NCBI GenBank assembly: GCA_012032975.1
Contig: JAAUPU010000010.1
Span: 1 to 14,720, forward strand
From: Caldilineaceae bacterium
GTDB lineage: Bacteria > Chloroflexota > Anaerolineae > Caldilineales > Caldilineaceae
Direction: 5' to 3'
DNA length: 14,720 nt
Shown here: positions 7,267 through 14,720 of the stretch, in pieces
How the letters are laid out: each line of letters starts with the position of its first letter
How positions within the stretch are numbered: the stretch's first letter is position 1
Translations under genes and position numbers: made by a program
The notes under the pieces: generated by a model
Databases searched by the model: none
What the model was told of the DNA's origin: nothing
What the model saw: the letters and a program-made list of their open reading frames with translations, nothing else

Positions 7267-8933
7267 ATGAAAAGACATTGGTTGCTCGCCCCATTATCGC
7301 TGCTGCTGGTCGGGCTGCTCGCGGCCTGTGCCGGCGCCGCACCACAGAGTGCGTCCGAAGCCGAAACGGCCCCTGCCGCCCCCGCGGTCGAACGCGAATG
7401 GGGTGAATGGCGCAACACCGATCCCTACTCACCCTACCCGGAGCGGATCGTGCTGAACCTGGTCAAGGGCGGCCAGGAGGCCGCCTCCCTGTTGCCCGAG
7501 GGCGAAAGTATTGAGGAGAACCGCGCGCTCCAGTACATCGAGGATGTCATCAACGCCGACATCCAGTTTGCGTGGGTCGTGCCAAGCGACAGCTTTGGCG
7601 ACAAGCTCAACCTGGCCATTGCCAGCGGCGACATCCCCGACGCCATGGTCGTCAGCCCGCTCCAGCTCCAGCAACTGGCCGCGGCGACGCCATCGAGGAC
7701 TTGACGCCCTACATCACGCAATACGCCAACCAGGACATCCTGGACAACTATGCTCAGACCAACGGCGTCGCCCTGGACGCAGCCACCGTGGACGGCAAGA
7801 TTGTGGGCATTCCCAATGTTCAGCCGCAGGCCGACGCGCCGCTCATGGCGTGGGTGCGCAAAGACTGGCTAGACAAGCTGGGCTTGGCCGCGCCAGAGAC
7901 CATCGACGATCTGGTCGCCATTGCCCAGTCGTTTATCGAGCAGGATCCGGATGGCAACGGCGCCAACGACACCTTGGGACTCACCGGAACGTTGAACCCC
8001 ACTGGCGTGCCGAGCAACTTGCACGGCTTCGACCTCCTCTTCAACGCCTACGGCGCCTTCCCAACCCTCTTCCACCACAGCGTGGCCGGGGAGATCGTCT
8101 ACGGTTCCGTCCAGCCTGAGGTCCGCGAAGCCCTGGCCCGTCTGGCCGAGCTTTACCAGGCCGGGATCATCGACCCGGATTTCGCGATCAAGAGCACTGA
8201 CCAGGCAAACGAGGCCGTGATCAGCGGCCAGGCCGGTATGATGATCGGCCCGTGGTGGATCTCCTGGTGGCCGCTGGTCGACTCGGTCAAGAACGACCCC
8301 AACGCCGACTGGCAACCCTACCTGATCAAGGACAACAACGGCGAATACAACTATTCTATGGGCGATTACACCCTGAGCTTTGTCGTGGTGCGCAAGGACT
8401 ATCCCCACCCGGAAGCGATCCTGAAGATTCTGAACATCCAGAATGACCTGAGTTATGGGCTTAACGATGCGCCGCAGTACTATCCCAATTTCAACGAGAT
8501 CTGGACCGCGCTCTTCCCGATTCCATTCCTGATCGAACAGCCTTATGTGGTCGAGCGCATGGCCCGCGAGTATCAGCAAGCCCTGGACGGCCAACTGGAG
8601 CCATCGACGCTGAGCGACGCCATGCAGATTGAATTCGAGCAAATCGAGACTGACATCGCCGGCCCGCGCACCGACAGCGCATCCTGGGCCACGCGCATGG
8701 CTCGCCTGGATGCTGCTGCGCTCTTGGCAGCCGGCTACAACGAAGTGCGCTCGGATCCATCGGCTGTGCGCGTCTATCCCAACGACCCCAATTGGCCGTC
8801 GTTGGAGAAGATGGAGGATGAGGCGTTCCTCCAGATCATTACCGGCGCCCAGCCCATTGAGTATTTCGACACCTTCGTGGAACAGTGGTATGCCAGCGGC
8901 GGGCAGGCCATCCTGGACCAGATGAACCAGTAA
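7267..8933 (+). pseudogene. Extracellular sugar-binding lipoprotein (LplA/CUT1 type), one single-base frameshift
   Basis: Substrate-binding lipoprotein of an oligosaccharide ABC importer, 555 residues once corrected. The N-terminus has a Lys/Arg start, a hydrophobic core and lipobox LAAC with Cys21, followed by an Ala/Pro-rich tether, so it is anchored outside the membrane. A calcium-loop-like [10 protein letters not shown] (residues 227-236) is typical of large LplA-type binding proteins. Near 7684-7686 one G is missing (GCGGCGACGCC for GCGGCGGACGCC): the first frame reads to LQLQQLAAA, the next carries on with [17 protein letters not shown] without loss of homology. The rest is intact to TAA at 8931, so sequence error is the more likely reason; if real, the transporter would have no binding protein. 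Both permease genes follow. Long open frames on the opposite strand here are codon-bias shadows. The sugar is unknown; the GH36 neighbour suggests an alpha-galactoside-containing oligosaccharide. Confidence 0.9.
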
Positions 8934-8948
8934 CCGCCGACCGAGATC

Positions 8949-8980
8949 GCCGGTGGGATGGCGTTTGCCATCCCACCGGC
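8949..8980 (+). promoter_or_regulatory. 14-bp perfect hairpin between binding protein and permease genes
   Basis: GCCGGTGGGATGGC (8949-8962) and its exact complement GCCATCCCACCGGC (8967-8980) enclose a four-base GTTT loop. There is no T-run after it, so it is not a standard intrinsic terminator. Position and shape match the intercistronic hairpins that protect binding-protein mRNA from 3' decay and lower downstream permease expression, as known for malE-malF. A partial-terminator role is also possible. Confidence 0.8.
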
Positions 8981-9030
8981 CACGCATCGGATTTGCGGTA
9001 ACCACCTTCCGAATGACGAGGGAGAGAGCG

Positions 9031-9969
9031 TTGGACGTCACAGCCGCGGGGTCGATCAAGCGCAGAGAGCAGACCATCGCTCGCCAGAAGGGTGAGGTCA
9101 TATCATATTACCTCATGATCTTGCCGGGCATCATTCTCCTGTTTGTCTTCACCTTTGTCCCCCTCTTCTACTCAGTGATCGCGTTTCAGAAGTTCAACCC
9201 GGCCCTCGGGATCGCCAATTCGCCGTGGGTCGGTTGGGAGAATTTCACTTTTCTCCTGCGCATTGCTGATGCCCGCGAGGTGCTGCAGAACACCCTCTTC
9301 ATCGCCATTGCCAAGATCGTCTTGTTCCAGGTGGTGGCCATCGTCTTTGCCCTGCTGCTCAACGAGCTCACCTTCATGCGCATTCGCCGTGGAGTCCAGA
9401 CCCTGGTCTATCTGCCCCACTTTCTGTCGTGGGTCATTCTGGCTGGCATTCTACGCAATCTGCTGGCCCGCAACGGTTTGCTCAACGACTTTCTGGGTCT
9501 CTTTGGCATCGCACCAGTCCAGTTCTTGGGCAGCCCTGCCATCTTTCCGTGGGTGATCATCCTCAGCGACGTGTGGAAGGAGTTCGGCTTCGAGGCCATC
9601 ATCTACCTGGCCGCGCTGACCACTATCAATCCCACTCTGTACGAAGTCGCGGACCTGGACGGCGCAAACCGTTTCCAGAAAATGCGGCACATCTCTATCC
9701 CAGGCATTGCGCCGGTCATCGTACTGGTCGCGTCGCTGGCCATCGGCAACGTCCTCAACGCTGGCTTCGACCAGATCTTCAACCTGTACAGCCCCATCGT
9801 CTATTCGACCGGGGATGTCCTCGACACCTATGTCTACCGCATCGGTCTGGTGCAGGGGCAATATAGCATCGGCACGACGGTGGGTCTGCTCAAGACCGTG
9901 GTGTCGCTGGCCTTGATTGGCGTTTCGTACTGGGCTGCAAGCAAGTTCGCCAACTACCGGATCTTCTAG
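9031..9969 (+). CDS. LplB-type sugar ABC transporter permease
   Basis: Inner-membrane permease of a CUT1-family oligosaccharide importer, 312 residues from this start. It has six predicted membrane helices, the first at about residues 25-50 (YYLMILPGIILLFVFTFVPL), and the cytoplasmic EAA loop near residues 205-224 (EVADLDGANR...SIPGIAP) that docks on the ATPase. The C-terminus YWAASKFANYRIF is typical of LplB proteins. I prefer TTG at 9031, preceded by GAGGGAGAGAG at a good distance; an in-frame ATG at 9013 has no ribosome binding site but would add only six residues. The next permease starts nine bases after its stop. No ATPase gene is nearby, so it probably uses a shared MsmK/UgpC-type ATPase encoded elsewhere, as common for this subfamily. 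It belongs to the same branch as, but is not the same as, the relic at 3451. Confidence 0.92.
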   Translation: MDVTAAGSIKRREQTIARQKGEVISYYLMILPGIILLFVFTFVPLFYSVIAFQKFNPALGIANSPWVGWENFTFLLRIADAREVLQNTLFIAIAKIVLFQVVAIVFALLLNELTFMRIRRGVQTLVYLPHFLSWVILAGILRNLLARNGLLNDFLGLFGIAPVQFLGSPAIFPWVIILSDVWKEFGFEAIIYLAALTTINPTLYEVADLDGANRFQKMRHISIPGIAPVIVLVASLAIGNVLNAGFDQIFNLYSPIVYSTGDVLDTYVYRIGLVQGQYSIGTTVGLLKTVVSLALIGVSYWAASKFANYRIF

Positions 9970-9978
9970 GAGACGCGC

Positions 9979-10863
9979 ATGGTACGTTCTCGGCGTTGGC
10001 AGGACCGTCTAGTCGACTGGGCCATTGCGGCGTTATTGCTGGGCCTGGCGGCCACCACGTTGCTGCCCATCATCAACACCCTGGCCATTTCCTTCAGCGA
10101 CAAAGCTGCGGTCAGCGGCGGCATGGTCAAGCTGTGGCCCATCGGCTTCAATCTCTTCTCCTACGAGTACATCCTCCAGGATGGGAGCTTCTGGCGTGCG
10201 TTCGAGGTCTCCATCCAGCGAGTGCTGTTGGGCGGCTTCCTGAACTTCGTCATTGTCGTGCTGATGGCGTTTCCCCTTTCGCGCACGGACAAAGCGTTTC
10301 CAGGGCGTAACGTGTTCATGTGGCTGCTGGTAGCGGGCATGGTGTTGAATGTGGGCCTGGTGCCGTGGTACTTGACCATCAGCAGCTATGGCCTGATCGA
10401 CAGCCTCTGGGCACTGGTGCTACCGACTGCGCTTCCCATCTGGAGCGTCATCATCCTGATGAACTTCTTCCGAAACATCCCCAAAGAGCTAGACGAGGCA
10501 GCGCGCATGGACGGCGCCAACCCCTGGCAATTGCTCTGGCACGTCTACCTGCCCACCTCCCTGCCGGCCCTGGCCACCATCACGCTCTTCAGTGTGGTAG
10601 GTCACTGGAATTCGTTCTTCGACGGGCTGATCCTCATGAACAACCCCGACAACTACCCACTCCAGACCTATATCCAGCAGCTGGTGATCGCCAACCGCAC
10701 CGTTTTGCAAGGTAGTGGGCAAGCGCAGCTGCTCAGCCGGCTCTCCAACAATACGCTCAACGCGGCAAAGCTCTTCGTGGCTATGATTCCGATCCTGCTG
10801 GTCTACCCCTTCCTGCAGCGCTACTTCATCCGTGGCATCATGCTCGGCGCGGTCAAAGAGTAG
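9979..10863 (+). CDS. LplC/YtcP-type sugar ABC transporter permease
   Basis: Second permease of the importer, 294 residues, the usual length for this subfamily. It opens with a basic stretch ([12 protein letters not shown]), has about six membrane helices, and carries a textbook EAA loop at residues 173-192 ([20 protein letters not shown]). The ending [14 protein letters not shown] is the characteristic C-terminus of LplC/YtcP/YesQ-like permeases (they commonly end FxkGxxxGaVKg). The ATG at 9979 has AGGAGA overlapping the stop codon of the first permease, five bases ahead, so the two are translationally linked and would form the heterodimeric channel. It is the last gene of the operon-like row; only a weak hairpin, and no clear terminator, follows. 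Confidence 0.93.
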   Translation: MVRSRRWQDRLVDWAIAALLLGLAATTLLPIINTLAISFSDKAAVSGGMVKLWPIGFNLFSYEYILQDGSFWRAFEVSIQRVLLGGFLNFVIVVLMAFPLSRTDKAFPGRNVFMWLLVAGMVLNVGLVPWYLTISSYGLIDSLWALVLPTALPIWSVIILMNFFRNIPKELDEAARMDGANPWQLLWHVYLPTSLPALATITLFSVVGHWNSFFDGLILMNNPDNYPLQTYIQQLVIANRTVLQGSGQAQLLSRLSNNTLNAAKLFVAMIPILLVYPFLQRYFIRGIMLGAVKE

Positions 10864-10864
10864 C

Positions 10865-10981
10865 GCCCTGCGGCCATACCGCCAGCATCACCCGCAGCCG
10901 CTCTTCAAGTTTTTCGCCGCCTGCTACAAGCTCGACCCCAGCAAGGGCAAGGAGTGTTTCGGCTATGCGCGCCGGTTCTAA
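10865..10981 (+). pseudogene. Unrecognised C-terminal coding fragment
   Basis: One plus-strand frame reads ALRPYRQHHPQPLFKFFAAC then YKLDPSKGKECFGYARRF before TAA at 10979. The amino-acid mix (aromatic, Lys, Cys, few Arg/Ala runs) looks like real protein rather than a chance frame. It has no start codon of its own and lies directly behind the permease stop. I cannot name the family; the C-terminal tail of a transposase is one guess. Could also be chance. Confidence 0.3.
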
Positions 10982-11229
10982 CATCATGCGCATGATCGAC
11001 GACACCCTGCCATGAGCGTGGGTGCGCGCAGATGGATGTGGTTCCCAATCGAGGGTGAGCCAAAGGAGGACGATCGACCGACGGCCGATCTCGGGTGTAT
11101 TTAGGATCGAAGTCTGGTGAATAGGAAGGCAGAGGGAACTTGGCGAGTCATTCAGTATGCAGTATGGGCTGCAAAGGATTCATTCGTCGCTTTGCCAGCG
11201 TTTGAAGGGACCGTGAATGGATGAGCGAT

Positions 11230-11370
11230 ATGTCGCTTTGTATCGCGCTCGGTCAGGGTGTCGGAAGCTGGATCGGCGCCGCCATGTTGGATCCAATAGG
11301 TGTCAATTTCGGCCTGAAGGTAGCGAGGATCGCTTTGGGAAAAGATCAAGGGGAGCACAGAATACTCTGG
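11230..11370 (-). pseudogene. Relic of a sugar phosphate isomerase/epimerase
   Basis: On the minus strand an 84-codon open stretch includes SDPRYLQAEIDTYWIQHGG followed by ADP. The pattern DPxxLxxExDxYWxxxGGxDP is characteristic of the central part (metal-binding Asp strand) of xylose-isomerase-like TIM-barrel sugar isomerases, a different subgroup from the intact gene at 2465. The core match is at 11269-11349; the following TERDTKRHIAHP may be the degraded continuation towards the HLKD strand. Flanking sequence in all minus frames shows no further homology, so it is a decayed fragment. Orientation is opposite to the operon beside it. Confidence 0.6.
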
Positions 11371-11578
11371 GGCAGAAGGAAGTGATAGGTTGGGCGATCG
11401 TATCACGGCGCGGGGTGTGGCGCAATCACCGGATTTTGGACCTCACCCAGTCCTTCTCCATTGTTGGGAAGATATGGCAGTTGTGTCAAAATACGGTTAA
11501 ATTTGGCCGACGGTCTCTCAAGATTCGATTGAATCTCGCCTGTTTTCACTGTCACTTCCAGAAAAGTTGAAAAAACCG

Positions 11579-12654
11579 ATGAAGCTTTTGCCGCATACTC
11601 TCAAGAAACGATTCGCGCAGCAACCCTATTATCAATCCTATTACTATGCAAAAAGGGCGGCGGCCGTCTATCTGAGCCAGTTTTCTGCAGAGAGCATCGC
11701 CCGGCACTCAGCGGATTCGACGCCGCTCGTCGCCGGCGTGTCAGAAGTAGAAGCGCTCTTCGCCACGTCCGCAGCAAACTTCGAGGCGACGATCAGCCCA
11801 TTTGTCTCCGAGTTTTCGTGGTTTCTGGGCCGCATCCACAACAAGTGGTTTGGCACGGTGGAGATCGAACTCTACTATTCGATGATTCGTTGTTTTCAAC
11901 CCGAGCGGATCGTCGAGATCGGCTCCGGGCATTCGACCTACTTCGCCGTCGAGGCGCTCAAGAAAAATGGCACTGGCGAAATATTCTGCGTCGACCCACA
12001 GCCACGCCGCTCTTTGCCTGATGAGGTGCAATATATTCAGTCGATGGTGGAGGATGTCGAGTTGGACTTCTTTGCACAGTTGAAGGAACATGACATTCTC
12101 TTCATCGACTCGAGCCACACCACCGAAGAGGCCGAATACCACTGTGAACAGATCCTGCCCCTTCTTGCCCCCGGTGTGATCGTCCATCACCACGATTTTG
12201 CATTTCCCTACGACATCTACTATCTGGACGACCCGGAACGTTTGCAGAACCCGATGTGCTGTTGGACTACTACACGAATCATCAACAGGAGTATGAGACG
12301 TTCATCTGCTCGTCCTATGTGCGCTTCATCGAACCAGACTTGATGGCTCGGCTGATTCCCGTCCATCGCTGGAGCAAGGACGAAATCCCCCTGTCGCCTC
12401 TGGACCCGGCGTATTTGAAGCTGGTGCGATGCGGCGCAAGCCGCGCGACAGATTTCGTAGCGCGCACCACGTTCGCTGGCAGACGCGCCACGCACATCGC
12501 TTCCAAACTGAGTACCCATCGATGCCGTCGCATACTTGCCCTCTGCCACTGCGACCAACAGCCCATCACTCATGCACAGCAAACATCTGCTCGCGTTCTG
12601 GGCCGACGGAGACATAGGTCACCCGCACGTCGGCCAATTCCGCGATGCGGTTGA
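11579..12654 (+). pseudogene. Class I SAM-dependent methyltransferase-like protein, frameshifted
   Basis: The first frame, from ATG 11579, encodes a Rossmann methyltransferase of the Methyltransf_24 type: motif I EIGSGHST at residues 113-120, an acidic second strand FCVDPQ, and DILFIDSSHTTEEAEYH near 173-188, then LAPGVIVHHHDF. Such domains often modify surface glycans or small molecules. At 12236-12240 one A seems to be missing (CCGGAACG for CCGGAAACG); the next frame continues as TFAEPDVLLDYYTNHQQEYE and FICSSYVRFIEPDLMARLIP. Homology-like sequence fades after about 12420. The open frame runs on to 12654 and overlaps the 3' end of purA by 89 bases; the true end is probably near 12430, perhaps with another indel leading into the alternative frame (EAGAMRRKPRD). 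A TTG at 11567 is another possible start; neither has a strong ribosome binding site. Codon use is less GC-biased at the 5' end than in its neighbours, so it may have been acquired. Confidence 0.72.
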
Positions 12655-13840
12655 TATACGCTTGGGCCTGAATGGGCAGATCTTCCCAGCGGCGGCAAGC
12701 CTCGGTGGAGACGCTCCACCCCGCCCACTCCTCGTAGATCGGTTCCACCTGCATGAGCATGGCCGTATCCGGCATGGTATTTGTGAGCACCTGTCCATTG
12801 GGCAGCCGGTAGCCGACACAAATCTTGAGCGTGGCGAAGGTGTCCAGGATATCCAGTTTGGTGATCGCCAGTCCGGTCATGCCGTTCAGCCAGGCAGCAT
12901 ATCCAATCGCCACCCCGTCGAACCAGCCACAGCGCCGCGGACGACCGGTTGTTGCGCCAAATTCGCTGCCTACCTCGCGCAGTTTTTCGCCGTCCGCATC
13001 GTGCAGTTCGACCGGAAAAGGCCATCCCCACCGCGTGCTGTATGCCTTGACCACGCCGATCACCTGCTCGATGCAGCGCGCGGGCAGCCCCGCGCCAGAG
13101 CTTGCATACGCGGCGGTCGGGTTGCTGCTCGTGACATAAGGATAGATCCCCCAGTCCAGATCGCGCATCACGCCAAGTTGCCCTTCCAATAGAATGGCGC
13201 GCCCCTCTTCGATGGCCTTGCGCGTCATTGGCACCGTATCCACGATACGCTCGCCCAGTTTTTCCATATAGCTCATGCAGAGCGCATAAAGTTCTTGACC
13301 ATCGACAGGTTGACCGCCGAGGATTTCAATCTTGCGATTCACCGTTCGCAACGCGTTGTCCAGGCGGCCTTCTAGCCAATCCGGCTGGAGCAGATCACCG
13401 ATGCGCAGGCCGGAGCGGCTGGCTTTGTCGGCATAGGCCGGGCCGATACCTCGCTTGGTGGTGCCGATGGTGTCCGCGCCGCGCGCCAATTCTTCGAGTT
13501 CATCCAGCGTGCGGTGATAGGGCATCACGATCTGGGCGCGCGAGCTGATCCACAGGTTGTCGAGGTTGACGCCCGCCGCCTCCAGCCCTTCCATTTCTGC
13601 CAGCAACGCTTGCGGGTTGACCACGCAGCCGGAACCAATAATGTTCTGCGTGTTGGGGTTGAAGATGCCACTGGGGATCAAGTGCAGCGCGTGCTTGCCA
13701 AAGTCGTTGATCACCGTATGGCCGGCATTGTCACCGCCCTGAAAACGGATGACCACATCGGCCTGTTGGGCCAGGTAATCGATGATCCGCCCCTTGCCCT
13801 CGTCGCCCCACTGCGCGCCCACCACTGCCGTCACAGACAT
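12566..13840 (-). CDS. purA: Adenylosuccinate synthetase
   Basis: Catalyses GTP-dependent ligation of IMP and L-aspartate to adenylosuccinate, the first committed step to AMP. 424 residues, normal length. Motifs: WGDEGKGR at 11-18 with catalytic Asp13; GGDNAGHT at 35-42 with His41; [20 protein letters not shown]; and the Asp-binding [14 protein letters not shown]. Two oddities. The EGAQGxxLDxDxG segment reads [13 protein letters not shown], apparently a lineage variant. The normally invariant TRVGxGPFP reads TRWGWPFP at residues 269-276, one residue short, which fits three one-base losses in runs (CGGGTGGGGGATGGCCCT expected). The ATG at 13840 has AGGGG five bases upstream on the minus strand. 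It converges with the methyltransferase gene. Identity is certain; the local oddity is probably sequence error. Confidence 0.97.
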   Translation of the reverse strand: MSVTAVVGAQWGDEGKGRIIDYLAQQADVVIRFQGGDNAGHTVINDFGKHALHLIPSGIFNPNTQNIIGSGCVVNPQALLAEMEGLEAAGVNLDNLWISSRAQIVMPYHRTLDELEELARGADTIGTTKRGIGPAYADKASRSGLRIGDLLQPDWLEGRLDNALRTVNRKIEILGGQPVDGQELYALCMSYMEKLGERIVDTVPMTRKAIEEGRAILLEGQLGVMRDLDWGIYPYVTSSNPTAAYASSGAGLPARCIEQVIGVVKAYSTRWGWPFPVELHDADGEKLREVGSEFGATTGRPRRCGWFDGVAIGYAAWLNGMTGLAITKLDILDTFATLKICVGYRLPNGQVLTNTMPDTAMLMQVEPIYEEWAGWSVSTEACRRWEDLPIQAQAYINRIAELADVRVTYVSVGPEREQMFAVHE

Positions 13841-14068
13841 GGTAACCCCTCATCTCTAAATTCTGGTTGGGAAAGTTGAAGCCCGAATGTGGTCGCGAAA
13901 TACTCCTCGCTTGTCCAGGCTGGTTCGTGCCGTCGTTACGTCATACCGATTGCCGTGTCAACCGCCAGGAATGACCGGTTGACACGATGACAGCCCCAAA
14001 GATTAAGCGTCACCCTATCACTCCCTCACCCTGTCAGCTATTCACGGTTCTTGACCGGAAAAATGGTA
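13841..14068. other. Intergenic region between the SDR gene and purA
   Basis: About 228 bases with no gene on either strand. It contains the purA ribosome binding site and an 11-bp palindrome. The promoter for purA should lie here, reading leftwards, but I find only a TTGACA (minus strand, 13961-13956) with a poor -10 (TAACGA) 17 bases on. Confidence 0.5.
13954..13986. promoter_or_regulatory. 11-bp perfect inverted repeat upstream of purA
   Basis: CGTGTCAACCG (13954-13964) and CGGTTGACACG (13976-13986) are exact reverse complements separated by 11 bases. Each arm includes TTGACA on one of the strands. This could be an operator for a dimeric regulator, since the arm centres lie about two helical turns apart, or an RNA hairpin in a leader or 3' end. 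No T-run flanks it, so it is not a standard terminator. Confidence 0.6.
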
Positions 14069-14719
14069 TCACTTGGCTGATTCGCCACCGTCGATGGTCA
14101 ACACGGCGCCGGTGATAAAACCGGCATCATCGGAGCAGAGAAAGGCCGCCGCCTTGGCAATGTCTTCAGGTTGCCCCATCTGCCCAAGTGGAATCAGCGG
14201 AATCTGCGTCTGGAAAAAATCGGCCGGCATATCGGCAAACGCCTCGGTCATGATCAGGCCGGGCCGGATGACGTTTGACCGGATACCGTTGACCGCCACC
14301 TCCAGCGCCAACTTGCGGCTGAAGCCTTCCAGAGCCGCCTTGCTGGAAGCATAGGCCACATCGTCAAAGTCACCCGATATGGCGCTGATGCTGCTGATGT
14401 GAAGCACGTTGCCTCGGCTGGCGACCAGATGGGGCAAGGCCCTGGAGACAAGCGCAAACGCGCCATCCAAATTGACGCCCATCACCCTGCGCCATGTCTC
14501 CAGCGTCATCGTGTCCATGCCGACACCCCCGGAAATCGCGGCGTTGTTGACGACGATGTCCAGCCGTCCAAACTGGTCAATCACGCTCTGGACAATCACC
14601 TCGGAGTCCAAGGCGACGTCGCCGGGGACGTGGCCAGGGTCGGTTAGCCCTGGGCCCTGGCAACTCCATGTGCTTTGGCAGCCAATCAGTTCGGCGCGAC
14701 GCCCTACCAATGCCACAGA
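14069..14719 (-). CDS. SDR-family NAD(P)-dependent oxidoreductase, N-terminus beyond the window
   Basis: Short-chain dehydrogenase/reductase; 216 or so residues are visible and the N-terminal glycine-rich cofactor motif (GxxxGxG) lies outside the window. Seen in order: [10 protein letters not shown] (second Rossmann strand), [22 protein letters not shown] (the NNAG-like motif), the catalytic Ser in [11 protein letters not shown], catalytic Tyr and Lys in YASSKAAL (codons at 14351-14353 and 14339-14341), [11 protein letters not shown], and the C-terminal [12 protein letters not shown]. The stretch between RRAEL and PGDVA ([20 protein letters not shown]) fits SDR helices poorly; reading it one base over gives [12 protein letters not shown], so a compensated pair of indels is possible. 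A GTG at 14716 is inside the fold and is not the real start. Substrate unknown; family secure. Confidence 0.88.
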   Translation of the reverse strand, partial: SVALVGRRAELIGCQSTWSCQGPGLTDPGHVPGDVALDSEVIVQSVIDQFGRLDIVVNNAAISGGVGMDTMTLETWRRVMGVNLDGAFALVSRALPHLVASRGNVLHISSISAISGDFDDVAYASSKAALEGFSRKLALEVAVNGIRSNVIRPGLIMTEAFADMPADFFQTQIPLIPLGQMGQPEDIAKAAAFLCSDDAGFITGAVLTIDGGESAK

Positions 14720-14720
14720 C

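Larger units (their letters stand above)
10864..11578. other. Gene-poor spacer with coding relics
   Basis: About 715 bases without an intact gene. It contains an unrecognised coding-like fragment just after the permease (10865-10981, plus strand) and a sugar-isomerase relic on the minus strand (about 11269-11370). Between and beyond these I see no RNA gene, no inverted repeat of insertion-sequence type, and no convincing promoter or terminator. The base composition becomes more A/T-rich near 11440-11570, just before the methyltransferase gene. Confidence 0.55.

Noticed and set aside
8949..8980. Intrinsic terminator ending the binding-protein transcript
   Set aside because: The stem is strong but CCACGCATCGG follows instead of a T-run, and the permease genes of the same system lie just downstream.
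7869..9101. A 410-codon open frame on the minus strand
   Set aside because: It lies fully antisense to the binding-protein gene, whose lipobox, ribosome binding site and family motifs are clear. Its His/Asp/Val/Arg-rich translation is typical of a codon-bias shadow in GC-rich DNA.
10864..11578. tRNA, small RNA, CRISPR array or insertion sequence in the spacer
   Set aside because: I found no cloverleaf, no regularly spaced repeats, and no terminal inverted repeats with target duplications.
13979..14007. Plus-strand promoter from TTGACA at 13979
   Set aside because: The hexamer 17 bases downstream (ATTAAG) is a poor -10 and no plus-strand gene follows; the TTGACA belongs to a palindrome arm.

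Overview
The window is a GC-rich stretch of bacterial chromosome dominated by carbohydrate uptake and breakdown genes. The Ala/Gly-rich spacer after the lipoprotein cysteine of the binding protein, transporter operons without an ATPase gene, and a PurA with the variant motif [13 protein letters not shown] suggest a filamentous Chloroflexota (Anaerolineae/Caldilineae-like) genome. That assignment is inference from motif memory, not from a search.

Layout. (1) 2-1125: the 3' end of one RbsC-type permease and a complete second one, joined by an ATGA overlap, form the membrane part of a ribose/xylose/AI-2-class (CUT2) importer. (2) 1214-3388: a Gfo/Idh/MocA oxidoreductase (two single-base frameshifts in this sequence) and a xylose-isomerase-like TIM-barrel sugar isomerase/epimerase follow on the same strand; a plausible reading is that they process the sugar imported by module 1. 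(3) 3389-4044: non-coding, with a relic of an LplB-type permease, a short tandem repeat, and a good sigma70-like promoter plus a leader hairpin facing the next gene. (4) 4045-10863: a second operon-like module on the same strand encodes a GH36-family alpha-galactosidase-like enzyme, a beta-propeller protein of glycosidase type, a lipoprotein binding protein (one frameshift), and two CUT1/LplBC-type permeases. A 14-bp hairpin lies between the binding protein and the permeases. Neither transporter has a complete set here: no ATPase, and no binding protein for module 1. (5) 10864-11578: a gene-poor spacer with at least one relic, a minus-strand piece of another sugar-phosphate isomerase. (6) 11579-about 12430: a SAM-methyltransferase-like gene with a frameshift. 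(7) 12566-14719, minus strand: purA and an SDR-family dehydrogenase cut by the window end.

How the genes work together. Module 4 looks like a self-contained path: bind an oligosaccharide, import it through two permeases that borrow a shared ATPase, and cleave it with two glycosidases that lack visible signal peptides and so probably act in the cytoplasm. Modules 1-2 look like uptake and redox/isomerisation of a monosaccharide or polyol. No regulator gene is present.

A striking secondary theme is single-base indels: two in the oxidoreductase, one in the binding protein, one in the methyltransferase, and what looks like three clustered homopolymer contractions inside purA that cancel to an in-frame loss of one codon. 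Because purA and the binding protein are otherwise intact, the indels are more likely sequence errors than real decay. I did not find a convincing previously undescribed defence or mobile system; the least explained gene is the beta-propeller protein next to the GH36 enzyme.
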